Shown here in pieces: positions 1 to 9,174 of a DNA stretch of 18,613 nucleotides (position 1 is its first letter; each line of letters starts with the position of its first letter). The notes beneath the pieces were generated by a model that saw only the letters and a list, made by a program, of their open reading frames with translations, did not search any database and was not told where the DNA came from. Origin of the DNA: an uncultured Flavobacterium sp. (GTDB taxonomy: Bacteria > Bacteroidota > Bacteroidia > Flavobacteriales > Flavobacteriaceae); contig NZ_CAMLIX010000084.1 in NCBI RefSeq assembly GCF_946479975.1, forward strand, positions 1 to 18,613, read 5' to 3'. The position numbers and the translations under genes were made by a program.

Positions 1-3000
1 ATACCGCTTCAACATTTTCTCCAACAAGTTACTCTATTCAATGGACAGGATTGGCTAATCAGACAGCAGCAAGTTTTGCCTTTGCTGCGGGAGGAGGAAC
101 TATCAATACTATTGCTGTTCCAGCCAATACCGCTGCGGGAAATTACACGGGTATTATGACAATTTCCAATGCCAATGGCTGTTCATCAACCCAAAATATT
201 TCATTAACCGTTAATGCTAATCCGACCATCACAACTGGAGGAGCGGCAACAGCAGTATGCGCGAGTACATCAGCGCAGACAACTTCTTTAAATTATACCG
301 CTTCAACATTTTCTCCAACAAGTTACTCTATTCAATGGACAGGATTGGCCAATCAGGCAGCAACAAGTTTTGCTTTTGCTGCGGGAGGAGGGAGTATCAA
401 TACTATTGCTGTTCCGGCCAATACAGCTGCTGGAACTTATTCTGGTGTAATGACAATTTCAAATGCCAATGGCTGTTCATCAACCCAAACTATTTCATTA
501 ACCGTTAATGCTAATCCGACCATCACAACTGGAGGAACCATTACAGCAATATGTGCGAGTACATCAGCACAGACAACTTCTTTAAATTATACCGCTTCAA
601 CATTTTCTCCAACAAGCTATTCTATTCAATGGACGGGAATTGCTAATCAGACAGCAACAAGTTTTGCCTTTGCTGCGGGAGGAGGAACTATCAATACTAT
701 TGCTGTTCCAGCCAATACCGCTGCTGGAACTTATTCTGGTGTAATGACAATTTCCAATGCCAATGGGTGTTCATCAACTCAAAATGTTTCATTAACGGTA
801 AATGCTAGTCCAACTATTACTACAACAGGTGTGTTTAGTGCTGTTTGTCAAAGTACATCAGATCAGCCTACAAGCTTGAGTTATAATTCTACAACGGGAT
901 CTCCAGTAAATTATGCTATAGATTGGGTTACTTTAACAGATCAAGGTGTGACCATACTTCCTTTTAGTTCAGGATCAGGAACTGTCATAAATGTAAATGT
1001 TCCAGCAAATACTGTCGCAGGAACTTATAATGGTGTAATGACAATTTCGACAGCTAACGGATGTCCTGTAAATCAGGCTGTGTCTTTAACTGTCAATGCA
1101 GTATCGGCGGCTCCAACAGCTTCGGCGACGCAACAACCAAGTTGCGAAAGCAATTCTGGAAGTATAACAGTAAGCTCACCCGCCTCAGGAACAGGATATT
1201 TTTATAGTATAGATGGAGTTGATTTTACAAATAATACAGGATTATTTACAGCTCTTGCACCTGGACTTTACAATGTTAAAGTGAGAAACGGTGCCACGGG
1301 TTGCGAGTCGCCTCCAACACCAATTACAATAAATACATTTTCTACTAAGGTATGGAATGGAAGTGTAAATGCCAGCTGGGCAAATCCGTCAAATTGGACT
1401 CCTATTGGTGTGCCCCTTGCTACCGACTGTGTTACTATTCCAGATGTTGGAGTGAACCCAATTATTTCAGGCATAGATGGAAATTTCTTTGCTAATAGAT
1501 TAACCATCGAAAATGAAGGTTCTTTAATTGTTGAAGGCACAAATACAATTACGGTCACCAATGAGATAAAAGTATTAGGAAATGGTATTTTTATGTTCGA
1601 AAATAATGCAAGCTTACTGCAGACAACTAATGCAGTAAATACTGGAAATATTATTTATAAAAGAAGCTCGAAGCCAATGAGACGTTATGATGTAACACAT
1701 TGGTCATCTCCAGTTACTCGAAATCCAGTTTTTAGGGCGATTGATTTTTCACCAGCCACATTAGTAGATAAATATAATAGATATGATCCAGCTACTGGAT
1801 GGATTGAAATTTCTCCAAGTGAAGAAATGGTTAAAGGTGTAGGGTATAGTATTCGGGCACCACAGCCTTTTGCAATAGATAGTTATGATACTTTTCATGG
1901 TGAATTTATTGGAGTGCCTAATAACGGTGATATTTTAGGGCCAACGCCTATTGCTGGGAAATATGTTTTTGTAGGAAATCCATATCCGTCAGCACTTTAT
2001 GCCGATCAGTTTATTTATGATAATCAAGACAATATTTATGGAACATTGTTGATCTGGACTCACAATACACTGCCGCAAAAAAATTCTTCGGGTGACGGAA
2101 TTTATTATTACAGCGATAATGATTATGCGTTTTATAACTTGTCGGGAAGCGTAGCTGTTGGCAGTATGAATGGAACTGGTGCAACAAATCCAGGAAATCA
2201 AGACAAACCAGAAGGATATATTGCGGCAGGACAAGGATTTCTTGTGAGATCCAAAACCAATCAAAAAGTTCTTTTTACCAATTCGATGCGTAAACCTGGG
2301 CGTAATAGCCAATTCTTTAAATCGGCGGCTTCGATCGAAATTGAAAGACATCGCGTTTGGCTAAATCTGTCAAATGCACAAGGAGCATTTAAACAGCTTT
2401 TAATTGGGTATGCAACGGGAGCTACAAATTTTTGGGATAATAATTTTGATGCATTAAGTGTTGACGCCCATCCTTATATAGATTTTTATAGTATAAATGA
2501 AGGTAAAAAACTCGTAATTCAAGGTAGAGCACTTCCTTTTACAGTTTCAGACAGCATTCCGTTAGGATATCGATCTGCTATCGAAGGAGAATTTACTATA
2601 GCTATAGATCATAAAGACGGAAATTTGAATAATCAGGCTGTTTATCTTCAGGATAACGTGACTAAAAAAGTACATGATCTTTCAACAGGAAATTACACCT
2701 TTACAACAAAAACAGGAGTGTATCAAAAACGATTTGTATTGCGCTATATGGATCCAAACGTTACTTTAGGAAACGATGATTTTACGAATCTCGACAGAAA
2801 TATTTCTGTTGCTGTTAAAGATAAAAACATCACAATGCAATCTTTTTCAGATGATCAAAATCTTCAAGAAGTCTCCGTTTATGATGTTGGTGGTAAATTA
2901 TTATACAATAAAAATGCAATCGACAATAAAGAATGGATCATTACAAATCTTAGGTCGGGACCACAGGTTCTACTGGTCAAAATAAAATTAGATAACGGTC

Positions 3001-3032
3001 AGACTGTGACACGAAAAATAGTCTATAACTAA
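1..3032 (+). CDS. T9SS-secreted repeat adhesin-like protein (5' end outside window)
   Basis: The reading frame is open from the first base, so the true start lies upstream; the TTG at 51 is internal to a repeat. Modules in order: Ig-like/PKD-like tandem repeats of 98 codons (a partial unit, then 219-512, 513-806 and a diverged unit 807-1100), each with two Cys (in A-V/I-C-A/Q-S-T-S and NGC contexts); a SprB-like repeat at about 1101-1340 (CESNSG...YSIDG...NVKVRNGATGC); a beta-rich module with the WANPSNW motif at about 1350-1660; a domain containing THWSSPV; and a C-terminal sorting domain at about 2770-3029 (VSVYDVGGKLLY, ending KIVYN). That ending fits T9SS sorting signals of type A or the related type C. 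I infer an outer-surface or secreted protein exported by T9SS, possibly an adhesin. No enzymatic motif is seen in the visible part. A strong terminator follows. Confidence 0.85.
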   Translation, partial: TASTFSPTSYSIQWTGLANQTAASFAFAAGGGTINTIAVPANTAAGNYTGIMTISNANGCSSTQNISLTVNANPTITTGGAATAVCASTSAQTTSLNYTASTFSPTSYSIQWTGLANQAATSFAFAAGGGSINTIAVPANTAAGTYSGVMTISNANGCSSTQTISLTVNANPTITTGGTITAICASTSAQTTSLNYTASTFSPTSYSIQWTGIANQTATSFAFAAGGGTINTIAVPANTAAGTYSGVMTISNANGCSSTQNVSLTVNASPTITTTGVFSAVCQSTSDQPTSLSYNSTTGSPVNYAIDWVTLTDQGVTILPFSSGSGTVINVNVPANTVAGTYNGVMTISTANGCPVNQAVSLTVNAVSAAPTASATQQPSCESNSGSITVSSPASGTGYFYSIDGVDFTNNTGLFTALAPGLYNVKVRNGATGCESPPTPITINTFSTKVWNGSVNASWANPSNWTPIGVPLATDCVTIPDVGVNPIISGIDGNFFANRLTIENEGSLIVEGTNTITVTNEIKVLGNGIFMFENNASLLQTTNAVNTGNIIYKRSSKPMRRYDVTHWSSPVTRNPVFRAIDFSPATLVDKYNRYDPATGWIEISPSEEMVKGVGYSIRAPQPFAIDSYDTFHGEFIGVPNNGDILGPTPIAGKYVFVGNPYPSALYADQFIYDNQDNIYGTLLIWTHNTLPQKNSSGDGIYYYSDNDYAFYNLSGSVAVGSMNGTGATNPGNQDKPEGYIAAGQGFLVRSKTNQKVLFTNSMRKPGRNSQFFKSAASIEIERHRVWLNLSNAQGAFKQLLIGYATGATNFWDNNFDALSVDAHPYIDFYSINEGKKLVIQGRALPFTVSDSIPLGYRSAIEGEFTIAIDHKDGNLNNQAVYLQDNVTKKVHDLSTGNYTFTTKTGVYQKRFVLRYMDPNVTLGNDDFTNLDRNISVAVKDKNITMQSFSDDQNLQEVSVYDVGGKLLYNKNAIDNKEWIITNLRSGPQVLLVKIKLDNGQTVTRKIVYN
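219..1100 (+). repeat. 98-codon tandem repeats within the adhesin gene
   Basis: Units 219-512 and 513-806 are 294 bp each and nearly identical in DNA; the partial unit at 1-218 matches them with the same period (the segment starting ATACCGCTTC recurs at 1, 295 and 589). The unit at 807-1100 has the same length and framework but is diverged. Near-identity at synonymous sites implies recent duplication or gene conversion, and the copy number outside the window is unknown. Confidence 0.9.
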
Positions 3033-3065
3033 AATTTAAAAAAGCATAAATCATTAGAATTAAAG

Positions 3066-3096
3066 AAAAACCTTGCCAGCGATGGCAAGGTTTTTT
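3066..3096 (+). terminator. Rho-independent terminator after the adhesin gene
   Basis: A long stem (AAAAACCTTGCCA at 3066-3078, GCGA loop, TGGCAAGGTTTTT on the right) runs into a T tract at 3091-3096. It sits 33 bp after the adhesin stop and separates that gene from the central block. Its A/T flanks would let it act on the opposite strand too, but no gene faces it there. Confidence 0.9.
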
Positions 3097-3165
3097 ATTG
3101 CCAAAAAATGCCTTTTTCTGATATAAACAAACCTCCTATGAGCCTTTTAAGTGATTGCTGGTTAG

Positions 3166-3173
3166 TACGTTTG
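3166..3173 (+). promoter_or_regulatory. Candidate -7 box (TACGTTTG) for the central block
   Basis: This is an exact match to the Bacteroidota TAnnTTTG -7 element, located between the terminator and the TPR gene. It would give a leader of roughly 95 nt before the ATG at 3277. No convincing TTG -33 element lies at the usual 17-23 bp spacing, so the call is tentative. The same octamer precedes the pentapeptide gene. Confidence 0.4.
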
Positions 3174-3276
3174 CTTAAAAATAGCTGTCCTGTTAGATTG
3201 CAAATTTTAACGATGAGGTTTCGGCTAAAAAAATGATCCTAATAAAAGATGGAGATAACTGATTTAAATTAAAAAA

Positions 3277-5553
3277 ATGAACACATATTCTACAATTGAA
3301 TCTATAGAAGAGCTTTTTAATAATGGTAAATGGCAAGAATGCAATGAAAGTGTTAAGATTTTTCTGCTGTTAAATCCGGACAATCTTGGAGCGCTTCTTT
3401 TGGAAGCAAAATGTCTATATGAATTGGCCGATTTAATAGAAGACGATACTTATGTGGAGACGATGGAGAAAGTATTGGCTAAGTTTGAGCATATAGCAAC
3501 TCTTGAAACACAAAACAAAGATGCACTACTTTACGCAGCTTATATTATCATATATATAAGAAAAACCAATCTACATCAAGCTGTTGTTTATTGTAATACA
3601 ATGCTTCAAATACAAGATTTTTATTTGCAGCAAAAAGCATTAGAATACAAAATTGAAACAAATGTGTTTTTAGAAAATATTGATGAGACCTTAGCAGATA
3701 TAGATGTATTAATCCAATACTATAAAGAGAAATTTGAAAATAACAAACTTTTACTAGACGAGCATCTAGGAACTCTTTATGAAAGAAAAACATATATATA
3801 TCTGGATATAAAAAATGATATTCCGCAAGCATTCGCAGCTAGTAAAATAAAATTTGAACATATGAGTGAGGGAAGCCTCATTGATATCAGAATTGCCAAA
3901 CTCGCTTTTGAACAGCAAGATTATCAGTTAGGTATATTAGCTTATGAATCTGCCAATGAATGTTTAAATCCACCAAGTGATGAAGCATTTATAGAAGTGT
4001 ACAATCTGGCATTGGACCTACAAAATAAAGGATATCATAATGAAAAATTATTTGACTCCATAATAACGACAATATATCATGTTGGAGAATCCTATTTTGG
4101 AGAAGATATTGATACACTTTTATTTGATTTTGCCCAACAATTTATAGAAAAAGAGCCCAAATGGTTTTTTCCTTATCACATTATTGGTAGAATTTACTAC
4201 GAATCGAGAAGATATGAAGAAGCAATACCATATTTTATTAAAGCATTACAATATGGTGGTTTTCCAAAAACGGTTTATAGATATGTAGAAAGTTGCTTTT
4301 ACACCACAGGGCAAGTGCCTGAAATAAAGTCTTTGCCAGAGGGACTTCCACAGGATTACTACAGCATAGGAGTAGAATTTAATGACTTTGAAGAAGAATG
4401 TTTAAACGATAGCGACAACAAAAAGAAGATTCTGGAAATAAAAACGCAATGCTATGAAAATGCATTCAACAGCTTTTACAATTATTTTTATAATAATACA
4501 GGCAGCAGTCGTTACAATCAAAGGCACACTTTTGCAATGTGTTGCAATAATTACGGTATAGCCCTGCAAAAGCTTGGTAAATATGAAGAAGCTATTAAAA
4601 TACACGAAATAGGTTACGATCTTTCACCCTTTGTTGAGCAGTTGCAGAGTTGGGGAAGAGCTCTCCGTGTACTAAATAGAAATCAAGAAGCATTAGAAAA
4701 ATATTTAATGGCCTGTGCGTATCCTAGCCAATACTTGGATTTCAATGAATATTTATATTTGAGTGGAGAAATAATCGATATTTATTACAAACAGGGAGAG
4801 GAAGAAAAAGGAGCTACAACATTTAAAAAAGTAGATGCTGAATATGAAAATTATTTGGAATTATACAAAAATGACCTTACTGATCAAGAACTGTACGAAC
4901 TTAGAAAATGGTATGTCGGAATTCAAAATGGAAGAAATTTTTTTATAAAAAATAAACCACAAGAAGAACAAATAGCCATATGGCAGGAACAATTAGAAAA
5001 AGATCCTGATAACTTCAGTGCCTGGCTCATGATCGCAGGTAATTACTACGTTACAAAAGACTATCAAAATTGTATAGCCTGTATAAATCATTATTTTATT
5101 TTAAGAGGAGATGATATAGAACCGCGTACTAAAATGGGGTTGCTATTCAAACGAGGTGTTGCATTTGTAAATACAGAACAGTATAAAAAAGGAGTGGTTG
5201 ATTTAGAACAAGTCCTCAATCTTCATGATACTGAATATCAAACTACATCGGCTGATATTTCCGAAATATATGAAGTCTTAACACAGGGTTACCATGCACT
5301 GCAACAATGGGAAGACTGTAGAAAATATGCGCAGAAAAGCCTAGATCTAAACAATGAAAATGACTGGATTAGAGACGAGCCATTTGTAGAAACATTGATT
5401 TTAGGCTCAGACGCTTGCAAAGCATTAGGTTATAATAGCCAAGCATTAGAATGGGTAAATTATATATTAGAATTTAATCCAGATAACATAGCAGCCCAAC
5501 AAAGAAAAAAAGATTGGAGCAGTAAAGGTCTCTTTTCATTCTTTAAAAAGTAA
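3277..5553 (+). CDS. Tetratricopeptide repeat (TPR) protein, 758 aa
   Basis: There is no signal peptide and no transmembrane segment, so it is probably cytoplasmic. TPR-like helical hairpins are visible at residues about 10-50, 295-327 (WFFPYHIIGRIYYESRRYEEAIPYFIKAL region), 418-450 (NNYGIALQKLGKYEEAI), 455-482, 580-608, 620-650, 660-692 and 704-737. The protein ends in a short amphipathic/basic tail (GLFSFFKK) of a kind seen on other bacterial TPR proteins. TPRs mediate protein-protein contact; no catalytic motif is visible. The ATG at 3277 follows an A-rich leader typical of the phylum. It is the first gene of the block, 117 bp before the DKNYY gene, which also carries a TPR-like segment. 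A role as scaffold or inhibitor within an immunity array is inferred from position only. Ile codons are dominated by ATA, unlike ribF. Confidence 0.85.
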   Translation: MNTYSTIESIEELFNNGKWQECNESVKIFLLLNPDNLGALLLEAKCLYELADLIEDDTYVETMEKVLAKFEHIATLETQNKDALLYAAYIIIYIRKTNLHQAVVYCNTMLQIQDFYLQQKALEYKIETNVFLENIDETLADIDVLIQYYKEKFENNKLLLDEHLGTLYERKTYIYLDIKNDIPQAFAASKIKFEHMSEGSLIDIRIAKLAFEQQDYQLGILAYESANECLNPPSDEAFIEVYNLALDLQNKGYHNEKLFDSIITTIYHVGESYFGEDIDTLLFDFAQQFIEKEPKWFFPYHIIGRIYYESRRYEEAIPYFIKALQYGGFPKTVYRYVESCFYTTGQVPEIKSLPEGLPQDYYSIGVEFNDFEEECLNDSDNKKKILEIKTQCYENAFNSFYNYFYNNTGSSRYNQRHTFAMCCNNYGIALQKLGKYEEAIKIHEIGYDLSPFVEQLQSWGRALRVLNRNQEALEKYLMACAYPSQYLDFNEYLYLSGEIIDIYYKQGEEEKGATTFKKVDAEYENYLELYKNDLTDQELYELRKWYVGIQNGRNFFIKNKPQEEQIAIWQEQLEKDPDNFSAWLMIAGNYYVTKDYQNCIACINHYFILRGDDIEPRTKMGLLFKRGVAFVNTEQYKKGVVDLEQVLNLHDTEYQTTSADISEIYEVLTQGYHALQQWEDCRKYAQKSLDLNNENDWIRDEPFVETLILGSDACKALGYNSQALEWVNYILEFNPDNIAAQQRKKDWSSKGLFSFFKK

Positions 5554-5670
5554 GGCTATTTGGTCATTATTAGACTTGGTTAATTACTCATAAAGTATAA
5601 TTAAGGATACTATAAGTTGATTCAAAATTCAGATTTACAGAAAAACAAACTATTTAAAACCCAATTAAAA

Positions 5671-7866
5671 ATGTCACAACCAGTAGGCATAATTGCTAAA
5701 ATAAACATCAGCGAAGACAACTATAAAAAGTTTCTACGTAAAGAAGCTGTTTCAGTAATGTCACAAGAAATATTTGAATCTATTACAGAAGATGGCAAAG
5801 ATATTTTCGTCTTCAAATATATTAAAAAGGAAAACGCATTGTACTCTTTTAGTTACTTTCATTATGGAGATAGAAATTTTATTTTATCACATCCAATACT
5901 TTCCTTATTCAAAAATATAACATCTTATTTAGATGATGAAAGCAAAGGTTATCTTATCGCGACTCGTGATAGCTTAAATTGTTCTCCAGATGATTTTGCT
6001 TATTGCGCAAGCATACAAGAAAAAAAATGGGAGGAAAAACCACTCACCGAAGAAGAAATAAAAAGCTTTGGAAAAGATGCTGACAAGCTTTTTTTTAAGA
6101 ATGTAGATGCCGACATGGCATTTATTCTGCCTAAAATTGTAGATAAAAGTATTGTAAAAAAAGTAGCGCAATTGCAGGAGCATCAACGTATAAAAAACTT
6201 AAAGAATAATCTGCATACTGCAACTCTAGAAAATCCGATACAACTTTTTAAAGGTTATTTTTATAATGGCCAGCAGTTTTATCACTGTTCACAGTTGGAC
6301 GGAATGATAGCTTTTAGTGAAATTGATTTGCAGCAGTTACGCCAGACAGTTTATGGACTTTGTGATGATAGAGGAGTAATTATTGGTAATAAATACATAA
6401 AAACCGATCCTTCAAAATTTAAAAAGTGGCAGAAACATGAAGCTGTTTTTTACTCCTCTGCAGAAAGGGTTTATAACGAGAGCCTTGAGCCTTATCCTAA
6501 CTCTGATGGAGCAAGTTATAAAATGATTAGTGAACATGTAGGCGAAGATAAAAACCATATTTATTTCGTAGGGAAACAACTGCTAAAGACTGACATTGGT
6601 CTATACAAAATAAACGACAGCGGCTACTTTTATAGAAACATACTTTTATACAGCAAAACAAAAGTATATGCAGGGGAAAATTTGCTGCCAGATATAGATG
6701 CTTCTAGTTTCGAAATTATATCTCCAACAGCACAGGGTTTTTGTGATGAAAATGGTCTTCGTGATTTAGCTCGAGCGGGTTCTGGTTGTTTTATGCTGCA
6801 CTGTAAAGATAAAGATGGTGAATTCATTATACATAACTATGACACGCAAAAAACACTACCAATTGTAGAGCGTATTACCGTACTTGCTGAATATATTGCT
6901 CATACAAAACAGCTTTTGCTAAGCAAAAAGCAAGAACAAAAGAGACATTATTATCCAGATTATAAATCAGGTACTGAAGAGATTTATTACAATGATATGA
7001 ATCACTGGTTAGCAACTGATTTTGATAAAAAGTATAATGATTGGCAATACAATATGTCTTTTCTTATAACGATGAACAATTATTTCTATAGTTGTTTTCA
7101 ATTATACAATAAAAACGGAAATAAAGATTATTTGAATACAGGTGCAGCTGTTTTTGAAAAAATAGCTAAAACCTGTTTTATCAATCCTTATATATTTCAT
7201 AATACTGCCTGCATTTATGCAGCTTTAGGCAATGAAGAAAAAGCACTTCAAAGCGTTTCTGCGGCTTTTTACTACGGATATCAAGAAATTGAACTTATAT
7301 GGAAAGACAAAGATTTAAAATTGCTTTTCAATAATAAAGATTTCAAAGCTCTGAAAGAAAGTTACGAAATATATAAAGCTTCGTATCCATTCATTAATAC
7401 TTATTTACTGGACAAAATAGATGGCATAACCGAAAGCTATTATAAAAATGAATTTGCAGGGCTAATATTAAAGAGGCTTCAAATACCTGATTTTGATTGG
7501 TTTATAAGTGAAATATCGATTGTCCCTACGTTGGAGGATAAAGCGTATTATGAAAAAATGGTAGAAAAAACAGATCTCTTTATTAATGATGTTTTACAGC
7601 AAAAAATAAATTTCACTTTTAAAGAAACTTATGAAATATATAGAGAATATAAGTTTTTAAATGCCAGAACCCATTTTAAATGGCTGAGTTATTTTTTTGC
7701 TCAAGCACACAGTGAATATCCTTTTAACAATATAAGTTATTGTAAACCCATAGCAGAAAAAATAAAAAACTTGCTGCAACAGCACAAAGAAGATCCGGAT
7801 ACAAAAACACTAATTCAAGAAATAAAAGAAAACGAGATCAATAAAGTGTTTAGGTTGGTCGAATAG
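5671..7866 (+). CDS. DKNYY-family protein with C-terminal TPR-like segment
   Basis: I start it at the ATG at 5671 (731 aa, beginning MSQPVGIIAK) because it follows an A-rich leader. A TTG at 5617 would add 18 poorly conserved-looking residues. The middle (about 225-345) has DKNYY-type elements: YGLCDDRGVIIGNKYIK and GEDKNHIYFVGKQLL, the latter resembling the family's DKNxVYY-x-GKxL signature. Residues about 503-565 form a TPR-like hairpin ending in WKDKDLKLLFNNKDFKALK, a common terminal motif of TPR proteins with alternating (F/L)xxL. There is no signal peptide. DKNYY proteins are widespread in Gram-negatives and lack a firm function; they recur in accessory clusters. Here it sits second in a same-strand block rich in immunity-like genes, so an immunity or toxin-binding role is a guess from context. 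Confidence 0.75.
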   Translation: MSQPVGIIAKINISEDNYKKFLRKEAVSVMSQEIFESITEDGKDIFVFKYIKKENALYSFSYFHYGDRNFILSHPILSLFKNITSYLDDESKGYLIATRDSLNCSPDDFAYCASIQEKKWEEKPLTEEEIKSFGKDADKLFFKNVDADMAFILPKIVDKSIVKKVAQLQEHQRIKNLKNNLHTATLENPIQLFKGYFYNGQQFYHCSQLDGMIAFSEIDLQQLRQTVYGLCDDRGVIIGNKYIKTDPSKFKKWQKHEAVFYSSAERVYNESLEPYPNSDGASYKMISEHVGEDKNHIYFVGKQLLKTDIGLYKINDSGYFYRNILLYSKTKVYAGENLLPDIDASSFEIISPTAQGFCDENGLRDLARAGSGCFMLHCKDKDGEFIIHNYDTQKTLPIVERITVLAEYIAHTKQLLLSKKQEQKRHYYPDYKSGTEEIYYNDMNHWLATDFDKKYNDWQYNMSFLITMNNYFYSCFQLYNKNGNKDYLNTGAAVFEKIAKTCFINPYIFHNTACIYAALGNEEKALQSVSAAFYYGYQEIELIWKDKDLKLLFNNKDFKALKESYEIYKASYPFINTYLLDKIDGITESYYKNEFAGLILKRLQIPDFDWFISEISIVPTLEDKAYYEKMVEKTDLFINDVLQQKINFTFKETYEIYREYKFLNARTHFKWLSYFFAQAHSEYPFNNISYCKPIAEKIKNLLQQHKEDPDTKTLIQEIKENEINKVFRLVE

Positions 7867-7915
7867 CCACTTTTTTAGAAAACAAACTATTTCAATCCTA
7901 AAAAATAAAAAAGAC

Positions 7916-8599
7916 ATGAAAAGTGCTAATATATATTTAGATATAAAAGAAAACATAACCAAACATTTGGAAATGCTTAAAACATTCGGTTTTTCAGAAT
8001 TTGAAGAAGAACAACTGGCGTATGAAATGCATTTCAAAACACATAATCAATATGTAGATCTTGATATATGGTTTGAGGCGACGTTTTCAACACCAATTTG
8101 GGTAAAAATAGGTACTTATAATATCGAAAATTTGGAACCCGAAAATGAAATTTTTAAAAATTGTAACAGCGCTTTAAAAGAAAACTACGACGCAAATTTT
8201 GAGCAATATCTAAAAACAGGTAAAAAGCGATATCTAACTGAAATTTCAAAACAGTACTTATTGAACGGAAAAGAAATAAATGATAAATATATAGAAGAGG
8301 TTGGAAATGTTTTAAAAAGATATCAGGATACAGTTTTAAAAGGGAATCTGGAACAACTGGCTTGCAACACCCAGCTTATGATTGATAAAAACGAAGAAAT
8401 AAAAAGACAAGAAAGGATAGCAAAAGGAATATACACACTAGAATTTGATATATGGAGTGTGGGTGAATTTCAGTGTTACGAAGAATTTACCAGTATCGAA
8501 GACGCTGAAAACTACTTGAACTCAGATCCAGAAATTACCACATATAGATTATTTGATTGTTATGGAAATAAAATTGCAATCGAGAGAAAAAAACTATAA
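7916..8599 (+). CDS. Hypothetical protein, 227 aa (putative immunity-array member)
   Basis: I do not recognise the family. The protein is soluble and acidic, with no signal peptide or membrane segment. The N-terminal half (about 1-90) reads as an alpha/beta domain (GFSEFEEEQLAYEMHF, then YVDLDIWFEATFSTPIWVKIG). A helical, charged stretch follows (about 110-170), then a compact C-terminal part (about 173-224) with alternating strands (YTLEFDIWSVGEFQCYEEF, TYRLFDCYGNKIAIE). The ATG is preceded by an A-rich leader, 49 bp after the DKNYY stop, and the next gene starts 12 bp after its stop, so co-transcription is likely. Function is inferred only from neighbours. Confidence 0.75.
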   Translation: MKSANIYLDIKENITKHLEMLKTFGFSEFEEEQLAYEMHFKTHNQYVDLDIWFEATFSTPIWVKIGTYNIENLEPENEIFKNCNSALKENYDANFEQYLKTGKKRYLTEISKQYLLNGKEINDKYIEEVGNVLKRYQDTVLKGNLEQLACNTQLMIDKNEEIKRQERIAKGIYTLEFDIWSVGEFQCYEEFTSIEDAENYLNSDPEITTYRLFDCYGNKIAIERKKL

Positions 8600-8611
8600 A
8601 ATAAAGCAGGC

Positions 8612-9118
8612 ATGAGTATCACTAATTGGAACCAATTACAAGAAGAAGCAAGTAGATTTATACTATTTCTTAATAAAGGAGAATTTTTTAAATCAAAATA
8701 TGAAGGTGTGGTTAATAGCCATCTGATCATAACCGATGAGACAATTGGTATTAATTACGCGAGCAACACTTCATTCGAGAGCTTTGATGAATGGGAAACA
8801 ATAAGCGATTCAGTAGGTGTATTTCCTGAAAATTTTGAATGGCATCAATGGATTAACAACAACCTACAAAAAAACAACTATTTTGATTTTGTGTCGAAAA
8901 ATTTCAATGGCGCCGATGCCAAATGGACAAAATATGAATCGTGTGTACTAATTGAATTAATGTATCGTGATATAAGGATTATTTTAAACTGTTATGCCAA
9001 TAATTGTTTTCCGCCAATATGGAAACAGATACTGGAAGTTTACTTAAACAATGGTTTTCCTTGCGGTTGGAGCGGAATATCTCCAGAAGGAAAGTTGGTT
9101 GTATTTTCAAACAAATAA
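8612..9118 (+). CDS. Hypothetical protein, 168 aa, with PCGWxG...PEGKLVVF C-terminus
   Basis: This is a soluble protein without signal peptide or membrane helix. It has a Trp-rich middle (EWHQWINNNL at about 76-85) and a C-terminal motif GFPCGWSG (148-155) followed by PEGKLVVF (158-165). I associate similar C-termini with small cytosolic proteins in polymorphic-toxin immunity clusters, but I cannot name the family with confidence. It begins 12 bp after the preceding gene, which suggests one transcript. A weak AT-only hairpin lies just after it. Confidence 0.75.
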   Translation: MSITNWNQLQEEASRFILFLNKGEFFKSKYEGVVNSHLIITDETIGINYASNTSFESFDEWETISDSVGVFPENFEWHQWINNNLQKNNYFDFVSKNFNGADAKWTKYESCVLIELMYRDIRIILNCYANNCFPPIWKQILEVYLNNGFPCGWSGISPEGKLVVFSNK

Positions 9119-9119
9119 A

Positions 9120-9151
9120 TGTTTTAGTTTTTTGAAAATACTAAAAACTAA
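9120..9151. repeat. AT-rich inverted repeat between two immunity-like genes
   Basis: TTAGTTTTT and AAAAACTAA flank a 10-base loop in the 56-bp gap before the TTG-started gene. The stem holds a single G-C pair per arm and no T tract follows, so it is unlikely to be an efficient terminator. It may simply reflect base composition. Confidence 0.3.
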
Positions 9152-9174
9152 TGTGAAACATAAAAGATAAGTAA

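Noticed and set aside
257..508. Second-frame reading through the adhesin repeats
   Set aside because: It exists only because the repeat DNA is open in another frame. The composition is unlike a protein and the main frame clearly encodes the repeat domain.
5617..5670. TTG-initiated N-terminal extension of the DKNYY protein
   Set aside because: The extension (LIQNSDLQKNKL...) looks like translated leader DNA. The ATG at 5671 has a typical A-rich context and a sensible N-terminus.
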